Source: Bacillota bacterium (GTDB taxonomy: Bacteria; Bacillota; Clostridia; Christensenellales; CAG-138). From it: a DNA stretch of 22,549 bases. The notes below the pieces were generated by a model. It made no database searches. It saw only the letters and a program-made list of their open reading frames with translations, and was not told where the DNA came from. Location of the stretch: positions 1 to 22,549 of the forward strand of contig JAEWWD010000146.1 of the NCBI GenBank assembly GCA_023396535.1, read 5' to 3'. Numbering within the stretch: the stretch's first letter is position 1; the number at the start of each line of letters is the position of its first letter. Both the position numbers and the translations under genes were made by a program. Below, piece by piece: positions 14,512 through 21,112 of the stretch.

Positions 14512-15528
14512 ATGCATATGGCAGACGCTCTGCTCTCCCCCGCTACCGGCGCCGTGATGGCCGCTGTCAGCGTCGGAGCCATGGGATATTCGGCATTTAA
14601 AATCAAGCGGGACGACCTTGGTGAGAAAAAAGTACCCATTATGGCTGTCGCGGGCGCATTCGTTTTCGCGGCGCAGATGGTCAATTTCACGATTCCCGCT
14701 ACAGGTTCAAGCGGGCATATCGGCGGCGGCATGCTGCTCGCCGCCATGCTGGGCGGTTATCCGTCACTTCTTACAATTGCGGCGGTACTCGTGATACAGG
14801 CGCTGTTCTTTGCGGACGGCGGACTGCTGGCGCTGGGGTGCAATATATTCAATATGGGCGTAATTCCCTGCCTCATCGTATATCCGCTGCTGTTTGAGCG
14901 CATCGTACGAAAGGGGTTCACCTACAAGCGCGTCGCCTTTGCGTCAGTATTATCGGTCGTGGTGGCGCTGCAGCTCGGGGCGTTCAGCGTCGTGCTCGAA
15001 ACGCTTGCCTCCGGCGTCACCCAATTGCCGTTTGGCACGTTTGTGCTGATGATGCAGCCCATACACCTCGCCATAGGGATTGTGGAAGGGCTTATCACGG
15101 CGGCTGTGCTGAGCTTTGTGTACCGTATGCGGCCGGAACTGATGGAAAGCGTGGGTTCGAGAGAACAAATTTCCGCCGGCGTATCCATGAAAAAGTTGCT
15201 CGTTACGCTTGCCGTGCTAACCGTGGTGACGGGCGGGCTGCTGTCGCTGTTCGCCTCCGCTTATCCGGACGGGCTGGAATGGTCCATGGAGCGGGTAGCA
15301 GGCACGGCCGAACTCAAAACGAACGGAGCCGCTTTTGAACAGGCCGCGGCCATACAGGAACAAACGGCGTTCCTGCCGGATTACGATTTCGCGCAGCCCA
15401 AAGAGGGCGGCATATCTGGCACGACGGTCTCCGGATTGATCGGCGGAGCCATGACATTCCTGCTGGCCGGGATAACGGGCTTTGCTATTTCCCGAATAAA
15501 AAAGAGAAAACAAAAAGTCAGCGCATAA
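14512..15528 (+). CDS. larMN: LarMN, fused membrane/substrate-binding component of a nickel ECF-type transporter
   Basis: 338 residues. Residues 1-215 are a CbiM/NikM-type membrane protein and the rest is a CbiN/PDGLE part (YPDGLEW at 251-257) followed by a final membrane helix, so M and N are fused. The protein must start at ATG 14512 because the N-terminal Met-His-Met corresponds to the MH(I/M) of CbiM/NikM, where the amino terminus and His2 bind the metal; a further ligand is H69 in GSSGHIGG. An AGGGAGG (14498-14504) fits this start, and the longer frame from 14428 would bury the metal site. Placed in a lar operon the metal is most likely Ni2+; cobalt cannot be excluded by sequence alone. 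Confidence 0.92.
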   Translation: MHMADALLSPATGAVMAAVSVGAMGYSAFKIKRDDLGEKKVPIMAVAGAFVFAAQMVNFTIPATGSSGHIGGGMLLAAMLGGYPSLLTIAAVLVIQALFFADGGLLALGCNIFNMGVIPCLIVYPLLFERIVRKGFTYKRVAFASVLSVVVALQLGAFSVVLETLASGVTQLPFGTFVLMMQPIHLAIGIVEGLITAAVLSFVYRMRPELMESVGSREQISAGVSMKKLLVTLAVLTVVTGGLLSLFASAYPDGLEWSMERVAGTAELKTNGAAFEQAAAIQEQTAFLPDYDFAQPKEGGISGTTVSGLIGGAMTFLLAGITGFAISRIKKRKQKVSA

Positions 15529-15618
15529 CCAGTAACAGGCTGAAAGCTCCGGGCATACCGGAGCTCAGATTGCCGATAAGCCTTCGTTAGCTGAAATGAG
15601 GCTGAATTTATGCGATTC

Positions 15619-15734
15619 GAGGCTTTCAATCCGTCATTTTGCGGGCGATTGGTTGTACGGCTTGCCACACATCATTCCTTGTAAAATACCCGAATGTACC
15701 ATTCGGGTGCATGCGCGGCGCAAAATGACACCTT
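15619..15734 (-). repeat. 116-bp dispersed repeat, copy B
   Basis: Inverted copy of 5487-5602, with the same length and eight differences counted by eye. It contains ACCCGAATG-TAC-CATTCGGGT (15688-15708). The second hairpin is mutated here (GTACGGC-TT-GCCACAC), whereas it is perfect in copy A. Confidence 0.85.
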
Positions 15735-15735
15735 C

Positions 15736-15796
15736 CCCCGAATGGTACATTCGGGGATCACTCAAGGATGAATGTACAGCCTTCGGCTGTACAACT
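15736..15796 (+). repeat. CCGAATG repeat core, third copy
   Basis: CCCCGAATG-GTA-CATTCGGGG (15736-15756), the spacer ATCACTCAAGGATGAA, then TGTACAGCC-TTC-GGCTGTACA (15773-15793) and ACT. Both stems are perfect although the second has different bases from copy A, so pairing is kept while the sequence changes. It begins one base after copy B ends, in the opposite orientation. Confidence 0.75.
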
Positions 15797-15801
15797 GAGA
15801 A

Positions 15802-15858
15802 GCGTAAGTTGGCGCGACAGGCTTCCTGCAAAGCAGGAAACCGAGCGCCAACTTGCGC
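15802..15858. repeat. Long nested stem-loop
   Basis: A 14-bp outer stem (GCGTAAGTTGGCGC at 15802-15815 with GCGCCAACTTGCGC at 15845-15858, one T-G pair) encloses an inner hairpin TTCCTGC-AAA-GCAGGAA (15823-15839). Confidence 0.65.
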
Positions 15859-15867
15859 GGTGAGCCT

Positions 15868-15896
15868 CGATAAAGCGCCGGTACGGCACTTTATCG
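15868..15896. repeat. Stem-loop CGATAAAG...CTTTATCG
   Basis: A 13-position stem (15868-15880 with 15884-15896) with one mismatch and loop GTA. It is followed directly by the AGCTCCGG hairpin at 15901-15921. Confidence 0.6.
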
Positions 15897-15947
15897 ACAG
15901 AGCTCCGGGTATGCCGGAGCTTTCTTGAGAACAAAGGGGGAACTGCT

Positions 15948-16760
15948 ACGGCGGATTTTTCTTCGGGCATACGGGATATTTACTCGCTCGAACAGCTTTC
16001 GGAACATACGACCTGCATACACCGGCTGCACCCCGTCGTGAAGCTGCTGGCAGCGTTTTGCTTCATCGTCGCGGTCGTATCCTTCGATCGGTATGCGGTT
16101 GCTCAACTTATCCCCTATGTTTTTTATCCCACCGTCATCATGGCGCTTTCAGAAACGCCTTATTCCCTGTTGCTCAAACGCGCGCTGCTGGCGCTGCCCT
16201 TTTGCCTGCTTGCGGGTTTCTCGGCGCTCCTGCTGGAGACGGGCGCGGCGTTTTCCCTGGGCGGGGTCGTCATTACGCGCGGCATGCTGGTACTTTTCTC
16301 TGTACTGTTCAAAACATATCTGTGCGTAATGGCAGTGCTGCTTCTCGTTGCCACAACGCCGGTCGTGAGCCTCACCGACTCGCTGCGCGCGTTGCGGATC
16401 CCCTCCCTTTTCATTAACGTATTTGAGATGACATACCGCTACATTGGCACATTGCTTGACCAGACAGGTTCCATGTATGCGGCATATCGGCTGCGCGGCG
16501 GACACAGGCGTGGAATTGAGCTCAGACATATGGGCGCGTTTTTGGGGCAGCTTCTCCTGCACAGTTTCGACCGAGCCGAGCGCGTTTACAGCGCGATGCA
16601 ATGCCGCGGTTACGCCCTGCGCTGTACACATCGGACGCTCCCGCGTATCATCTTAGCCGACTGGGTCTATCTGGCAGTTGTGTGCGGCGCGATCCTGCTG
16701 TTTCGGGTAATCAACATCGCCGCGTTTTGGAATGAATTCTTAGGCGGGCTGCTGGTATGA
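15948..16760 (+). CDS. larQ: LarQ, transmembrane (T) component of the nickel ECF-type transporter, apparent ACG start
   Basis: About 270 residues if read from 15948. It matches CbiQ/NikQ proteins: CIHRLHPVVKLLAAFCFIVAVVSFDRYAV near the N-terminus (a conserved coupling region written here in pieces HRLHPVVKLL and AAFCFIVAVVSF), several membrane helices, and the RLRGGHRRGIE and RAERVYSAMQCRGY motifs that contact the ATPase. The family region begins about 30 codons before the first GTG (16038). Upstream of it the frame is open to a TGA at 15861 with no ATG, GTG or TTG. The only well-placed codon is ACG 15948, seven bases after AAAGGGGG (15933-15940). Either a rare start codon is used or a base change destroyed ATG. 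The stop overlaps larO (ATGA). Confidence 0.85.
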   Translation, partial: TADFSSGIRDIYSLEQLSEHTTCIHRLHPVVKLLAAFCFIVAVVSFDRYAVAQLIPYVFYPTVIMALSETPYSLLLKRALLALPFCLLAGFSALLLETGAAFSLGGVVITRGMLVLFSVLFKTYLCVMAVLLLVATTPVVSLTDSLRALRIPSLFINVFEMTYRYIGTLLDQTGSMYAAYRLRGGHRRGIELRHMGAFLGQLLLHSFDRAERVYSAMQCRGYALRCTHRTLPRIILADWVYLAVVCGAILLFRVINIAAFWNEFLGGLLV

Positions 16761-17491
16761 TAGAAGTCGAACGTCTGACAATCCGTTATCCCGGCGGCGT
16801 CGACGCGCTGCGTGAGATTAGCCTTTCGGTAGCAAACGGCGAAAGCGTCGCCATCGTCGGCGCAAACGGCGCGGGAAAATCCACGCTGCTGCACGCGTTA
16901 GCCGGCGTCATCCCCGCCTCCGGGGGCCATATTCGCATAGGCGGCACGGAATTAACCAAGCGCACGTTGACGGAAATACGCTCCAAAGTGGGCCTTGTAT
17001 TCCAGAATCCGGACGACCAGCTCTTTATGCCCGTACTGCGGGAGGATATCGCGTTCGGCCCCCGCAATTACGGCGTAAATGAAGAGGAAGTACAGGCGCG
17101 GGTCGACGAAACATTGAAAACGCTTCATATAGAACACCTTCGGGATCGCTCACCGCTTCGGATGTCCGGTGGGGAAAAGCGTATCGCCGCCATCGCCACA
17201 GTGCTGTGTATGCGCCCCGAAGCGCTGTTGTTCGACGAACCGTCGGCGTTTCTGGACCCGAAAGCGCGCCGTTCCCTCATCCGTCTGCTCGCGCAATTGA
17301 AAGAAACGAAGCTGATCGCCACCCATGATCTCGCGCTCGCCGTGGATCTGTGCGACCGCGTGCTGGTGCTCAAATGCGGACAAATCGCAGCAAGCGGACG
17401 GCCGCGCGAACTGCTTTTCGACGACCGCCTGATGGATGAGTGCGGTCTCGAAGCCATACAGCTTTTGTGTGATAGCGGCGGGCTTCCCTGA
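16757..17491 (+). CDS. larO: LarO, ATPase subunit of the nickel ECF-type transporter
   Basis: 244 residues, an ABC ATPase of the CbiO/NikO type that powers the LarMNQO transporter. All motifs are intact: Walker A GANGAGKS (35-42), Q-loop FQNPDDQLF (Q83), ABC signature MSGGEKR (136-142), Walker B LLFDEP (157-162) and the switch His H190 in IATHD. PDDQLF is characteristic of cobalt/nickel and ECF-type ATPases. The ATG overlaps the larQ stop by the ATGA arrangement, giving tight coupling. The next gene, larB, follows after 78 bp. Cobalt-type homologues are close, so specificity rests on the operon context. Confidence 0.93.
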   Translation: MIEVERLTIRYPGGVDALREISLSVANGESVAIVGANGAGKSTLLHALAGVIPASGGHIRIGGTELTKRTLTEIRSKVGLVFQNPDDQLFMPVLREDIAFGPRNYGVNEEEVQARVDETLKTLHIEHLRDRSPLRMSGGEKRIAAIATVLCMRPEALLFDEPSAFLDPKARRSLIRLLAQLKETKLIATHDLALAVDLCDRVLVLKCGQIAASGRPRELLFDDRLMDECGLEAIQLLCDSGGLP

Positions 17492-17569
17492 TTGGACATG
17501 CGCATGCTATGATAGGGACAAACCGTAAACATTAATATATTAGGAAGAAAGTACTTACAGGAGCAGAAA

Positions 17570-18328
17570 ATGGATAGGCAGGAATTGCTTCATCTGCTGC
17601 GGGCTGTGCAAAACGGCGCGATAGCGCCGGAGCACGCGGCGGATCAGCTCAACATCGCCCCGTTCGAGGAGCTCGGCTATGCGAAAGTGGACCACCACCG
17701 CGCTCTGCGGCAGGGCGTCGCGGAGGTCATATTCGGGCAAAGTAAAACATTCGTACAGATAGCCGGTATCGTGGACGCTATGCGAAAGCGCGGTACCCGG
17801 GATATACTCGTGACGCGGATAGGCGCCGACGTCGCGGACAAGCTGGCGGAGCGTTTCCCGTTCGAATACCATACGGAGGCGCGGCTTGGCGTAGTCGACC
17901 GCAGTATTGATAAGCTGCAGAATGGCTTCGTCGTGGTGGTGTCCGCCGGCACCAGCGACATGCCCGTTGCGGAAGAGGCGGCGCTGACGGCGGAAACACT
18001 CGGTAGCCGCGTGACGCGCGTATACGACGCGGGCGTCGCCGGCCTGCACAGGCTGCTCGCGCACCTGCCCGAACTGCAGACCGCACGGGCGGTGGTCGCC
18101 GTCGCGGGCATGGAAGGCGCGCTTGCGAGCGTGGTGGGCGGGTTGGTATCCTGCCCGGTCGTCGCCGTACCCACCAGCGTGGGCTATGGCGCAAGCTTCG
18201 GCGGCGTGGCCGCGCTTTTAAGCATGCTGAATTCCTGCGCAAGTGGGGTCAGCGTGGTAAACATAGACAACGGCTTTGGCGCGGGGTATCTCGCGCACAT
18301 CATCAACAGTATGGAGGGCGCGCAATGA
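17570..18328 (+). CDS. larB: LarB, NaAD carboxylase/hydrolase of NPN cofactor synthesis
   Basis: 252 residues. LarB carboxylates the pyridinium ring of nicotinic acid adenine dinucleotide and cleaves the phosphoanhydride, the first step of the nickel-pincer nucleotide pathway. The C-terminal half is PurE-like: VVVSAGTSDMPVAEEAA (122-138) and GFGAGYLA near the end. C223 (LNSCASG) and E182 (GMEGAL) correspond, with an offset of two, to the catalytic C221 and E180 of the L. plantarum enzyme. AGGAG at 17559-17563 supports ATG 17570. Its last codons overlap the larC start (ATGA). Confidence 0.95.
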   Translation: MDRQELLHLLRAVQNGAIAPEHAADQLNIAPFEELGYAKVDHHRALRQGVAEVIFGQSKTFVQIAGIVDAMRKRGTRDILVTRIGADVADKLAERFPFEYHTEARLGVVDRSIDKLQNGFVVVVSAGTSDMPVAEEAALTAETLGSRVTRVYDAGVAGLHRLLAHLPELQTARAVVAVAGMEGALASVVGGLVSCPVVAVPTSVGYGASFGGVAALLSMLNSCASGVSVVNIDNGFGAGYLAHIINSMEGAQ

Positions 18329-19629
18329 GGTCGCTGTACCTGGAATGCAACATGGGCGCGGCGGGCGATATGCTTTGCGCCGCGCTTTACGAGCTATTGG
18401 ACGATAAAGAGACGTTCTTGTCTACTATGAACGCGCTGCTGCCCGGCGTACGGGTAGCGGCGGTCTCCGATGAAAAATGCGGCATACGGGGCACACGGTT
18501 GCTTGTGACGGTGCATGGCGAGGAAGAAGGCTGCGGTGACGAAGCCGATCTGCCCGCGCACAGGCATCAACACGCGCACGATCACGAACATACGCATAAT
18601 CACGCACATGAACACGCGTATGCCCACGAACAGAGTGAGCATGAACGCGGACACAGCCATACCTGCTCGTCGCTCGCGGATATCCGCCTGCTCATCGAAG
18701 GTATGGACATTCCTCAATCCGTACGGCGTAACGCGCTGCACGTGTATGCACTGCTGGCGGATGCGGAAGCCGCCGCGCACGGCAAGGAAGTAGAACTCGT
18801 CCATTTCCACGAGGTCGGCGCTTTGGACGCCGTTGCGGATATCGTAGGCTTTTGCCTTTTGGTCGATTTGCTGAAAATTGTCGAAATAGCTGCCTCCCCC
18901 GTACATGTGGGCAGCGGTAAGGTGCGCACGGCGCACGGCGTGCTGCCCGTACCCGCGCCCGCGACGGCGCGGCTTCTATTGGGCGTGCCGGCCTATTCCG
19001 ACGGCACGGAGGGCGAATTGTGTACGCCCACGGGCGCCGCGCTCCTGAAGCATTTTTCCTCGGCCTTCCGCCCCATGCCCGCCATGGCCGCACAACGCGT
19101 CGGCTATGGAATGGGCAAGAAGGATTTCCCCACCGCCAACTGCGTGCGCGCATTCCTTTTTGAACAAGGCGCTTTAGGAACGACGGGCGGTCCGAACGGG
19201 CGGGCGGTGGAATTGCGCTGCAACTTGGACGATATGACCCCTGAAGCCATTGGATGCGCAACGCAGGCGCTGCTAAAAGAGGGTGCGCTGGACGTATACG
19301 TGCAGCAGGTGCTCATGAAGAAAAACAGGCCCGGCTTTGTCATCGTCTGCCTTTGCCTGGAAGGCGACGCCGACAGACTCGCTTGTGCCCTGTTCCGCCA
19401 TACCACCACCATCGGCATACGCAAATTCCCCTGCGAACGGTACATGCTTGCGCGGAGCAGCGAAACCATTTCCACTAACATGGGGGACGTACGTATCAAA
19501 CGTACAGAAGGATACGGCGTCAAGCGGGCAAAGCCCGAATACGACGATATCGCGCGGCTGGCCGAAGAGCACGGCGTACCCTTTTTGGAGGCGGAGCAGG
19601 CGATACGGGCGCAACTGAGCGATTTCTGA
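18325..19629 (+). CDS. larC: LarC, nickel insertase of NPN cofactor synthesis, single-frame
   Basis: 434 residues. LarC inserts Ni into the bis-thiocarboxylated pyridinium mononucleotide using CTP. Both parts, LarC1 (from MRSLYLECNMGAAGDM) and LarC2 (C-terminal, with ELRCNLDDMTPEAIG and VLMKKNRPG), are in one frame, so no programmed frameshift is needed, unlike in L. plantarum. Residues 79-112 form a striking histidine-rich stretch of 14 His, strictly alternating from 79 to 97, likely binding or buffering nickel. VELVHFHEVGALDAVADI and PVHVGSGKVRTAHG are LarC signatures. It overlaps larB by four bases and ends the operon 45 bp before a strong hairpin. Confidence 0.95.
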   Translation: MRSLYLECNMGAAGDMLCAALYELLDDKETFLSTMNALLPGVRVAAVSDEKCGIRGTRLLVTVHGEEEGCGDEADLPAHRHQHAHDHEHTHNHAHEHAYAHEQSEHERGHSHTCSSLADIRLLIEGMDIPQSVRRNALHVYALLADAEAAAHGKEVELVHFHEVGALDAVADIVGFCLLVDLLKIVEIAASPVHVGSGKVRTAHGVLPVPAPATARLLLGVPAYSDGTEGELCTPTGAALLKHFSSAFRPMPAMAAQRVGYGMGKKDFPTANCVRAFLFEQGALGTTGGPNGRAVELRCNLDDMTPEAIGCATQALLKEGALDVYVQQVLMKKNRPGFVIVCLCLEGDADRLACALFRHTTTIGIRKFPCERYMLARSSETISTNMGDVRIKRTEGYGVKRAKPEYDDIARLAEEHGVPFLEAEQAIRAQLSDF

Positions 19630-19674
19630 TCGATTAGTTTCTGCCGAAGGAGCTTCTGACGGCAACAGGATTGC

Positions 19675-19712
19675 CAGAAACGGACGTTTTAGTATCAAAA
19701 CGTCCGTTTCTG
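19675..19712. terminator. Strong bidirectional hairpin between larC and the CPBP gene
   Basis: A 16-bp perfect stem (CAGAAACGGACGTTTT at 19675-19690, complement at 19697-19712) with loop AGTATC. It separates two converging genes. A U-tail is absent, but the stem itself is T-rich near the loop. Confidence 0.6.
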
Positions 19713-19726
19713 ACACGGCGGCAATT

Positions 19727-20389
19727 TCACAAGCAGGAAACCCACAGCACAATCATGCCATCATACAAGCCATGCGCAATAATCAGGGAAAGAAGCGTGC
19801 AATCCCTGAACTTCTCCCTGTATATGCAATAGATAAAGCCAATGACGGCAGTCATAAAAACCTGAACCGGATTGCCGCTGAAAATATGAAACAGACCAAA
19901 CAGCACTGAGGATACGATGATTGCCAACCAACGGGAATCTTCTATTTCCAGCAGTTTGTAAAACAGATATCCTCTGAACACGAGCTCTTCCGCAAGTGCT
20001 ACTCCTAATACTTTATAGACAAATTCGAAGGCAAACTGCCATGCATGCGTATAAGAAGCGCTTCCAACCATATCTTTCAATCCCACCAATATGGGAAGTA
20101 CGGTCAGAATTGCAGACATCAGCAGCGCCAGCAATATGCCGAGGAGAATTTGTTTCGGTATTCTTTCGTTCGAGAATCCAATGTCGCTCAGTTTCTCATT
20201 TTGCGTCAGCATGAGTAGGCCCGGGACAAAGAAGAGCGTCCATTGCGTAATAATCATCAGACCCATGCGGGAAATTAGGGAAAACTTAAATAATAAGTAC
20301 TGGTTAAACAGCTTTAGCCCGAATACGACGATAAATACACTGCAAATCGTAAGGATAAACTGCATAACAGGTCGTCCCATTTTTGACAT
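19727..20389 (-). CDS. CPBP-family intramembrane glutamic protease-like protein
   Basis: 220 residues with about six or seven membrane segments. The three CPBP (Abi) motifs are present: EELVFRG (E134, E135, R139), FGLFH (H168) and AHGLYDG (H206). The eukaryotic relatives process CAAX proteins; bacterial members are linked to bacteriocin self-immunity or have no known role. I see no bacteriocin gene beside it. The start is ATG 20389 with GGAGGG just upstream; ATG 20380 is also possible, and the TTG at 20431 is not supported. It converges on the lar operon and is divergent from the lipoprotein gene. Confidence 0.85.
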   Translation of the reverse strand: MSKMGRPVMQFILTICSVFIVVFGLKLFNQYLLFKFSLISRMGLMIITQWTLFFVPGLLMLTQNEKLSDIGFSNERIPKQILLGILLALLMSAILTVLPILVGLKDMVGSASYTHAWQFAFEFVYKVLGVALAEELVFRGYLFYKLLEIEDSRWLAIIVSSVLFGLFHIFSGNPVQVFMTAVIGFIYCIYREKFRDCTLLSLIIAHGLYDGMIVLWVSCL

Positions 20390-20571
20390 GAAACCCTCCA
20401 ATACTCCCGTCAATTTCTTAAAGCATAGCAAAAAGAATGCTTTGCTACAACCAATTCCGGCGCATGACCGCGGCGTTTTTCATAACATTGTATCCGAAGC
20501 ATGGAACCATGAAGAGCTGTTATGCGTCTTTCGGGCAAGCGCCGTTAAGGCGCAGGAATGGAGGAATATGC

Positions 20572-21105
20572 ATGAAGAATAAGAAGAACAGGGCATTTAT
20601 CATAGTATTCGCGCTACTGTTCGCTGCCGCCCTGCCGCTTGCAGGCTGCACCACGCAGCAGAACACCGGCGCGCAGCTCCCCAACCCCGTCGTGGAGGTG
20701 GAGAATTCCGCTGCGTTTGAGAAGCTCGGCCTTTCCATCGACGCGCCCAAAGACGCGACCGACATGACCTACTCGATTATAGACGATCGGCTCGCGCAGG
20801 TGCAGTTTTCGCTCGACGGCGCTTCCTACACCTACCGCACGGCGGTCTCCGACGATGAGAACGAAGATATTTCCGGCATTTACGAAGAATTCGAGGAAGA
20901 AGAGAACGCCATGAGCATAGACGGCGCGGACTGGTGGGCCATCATCGTCGTGAAAACCATCAAATCCGGCGGATATCTTGCCTCCTGGCAGTACGACAAA
21001 CACCTGTTCACGCTGTACACGCCGGATCAGCCGGAGGCGGAAGCGTTCAGCGAACTCGCCACAGAGTTGGCGCAAAGCGCCTACCACAGCGTATACGACA
21101 AGTAG
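20572..21105 (+). CDS. Small acidic lipoprotein of unknown function
   Basis: 177 residues. A type II signal peptide is clear: Lys-rich start, hydrophobic core and lipobox LAGC with C26 as the lipidated cysteine. The mature part has no motif I can assign with confidence. A very acidic patch (residues 94-111, SDDENEDISGIYEEFEEE) follows SLDGASYTYRTA. This fits an extracytoplasmic lipid-anchored protein, perhaps binding cations or partners. A strong GGAGGA (20560-20565) supports ATG 20572 over the upstream frame from 20437. It ends 7 bp before the DUF819 gene, which runs the other way, so the two are convergent and cannot share a transcript. Confidence 0.82.
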   Translation: MKNKKNRAFIIVFALLFAAALPLAGCTTQQNTGAQLPNPVVEVENSAAFEKLGLSIDAPKDATDMTYSIIDDRLAQVQFSLDGASYTYRTAVSDDENEDISGIYEEFEEEENAMSIDGADWWAIIVVKTIKSGGYLASWQYDKHLFTLYTPDQPEAEAFSELATELAQSAYHSVYDK

Positions 21106-21112
21106 TACTGCG

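Larger units (their letters stand above)
15529..15947. other. 419-bp hairpin block between larMN and larQ
   Basis: No gene is seen. The block is bounded by two near-identical hairpins, AGCTCCGG-GCATA-CCGGAGCT (15545-15565) and AGCTCCGG-GTATG-CCGGAGCT (15901-15921). Between them are the 116-bp repeat copy B, another CCGAATG core, a nested long stem (15802-15858) and a further stem (15868-15896). It interrupts what is otherwise a tight operon. The last hairpin ends 12 bp before the larQ ribosome binding site. Confidence 0.7.

Noticed and set aside
15529..15947. CRISPR array
   Set aside because: The repeated pieces are hairpins of different sequence with unequal spacing; there are no regular direct repeats with unique spacers and no cas genes.
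16038..16760. GTG at 16038 as the start of larQ
   Set aside because: It has no well-placed ribosome binding site and would cut off the conserved HRLHPVV region and the codons before it, which match CbiQ/NikQ proteins.
17677..19261. Long open frames on the minus strand opposite larB and larC
   Set aside because: Arg/Pro/Ala-rich translations without motifs or ribosome binding sites; they mirror high-GC coding strands of well-supported genes.
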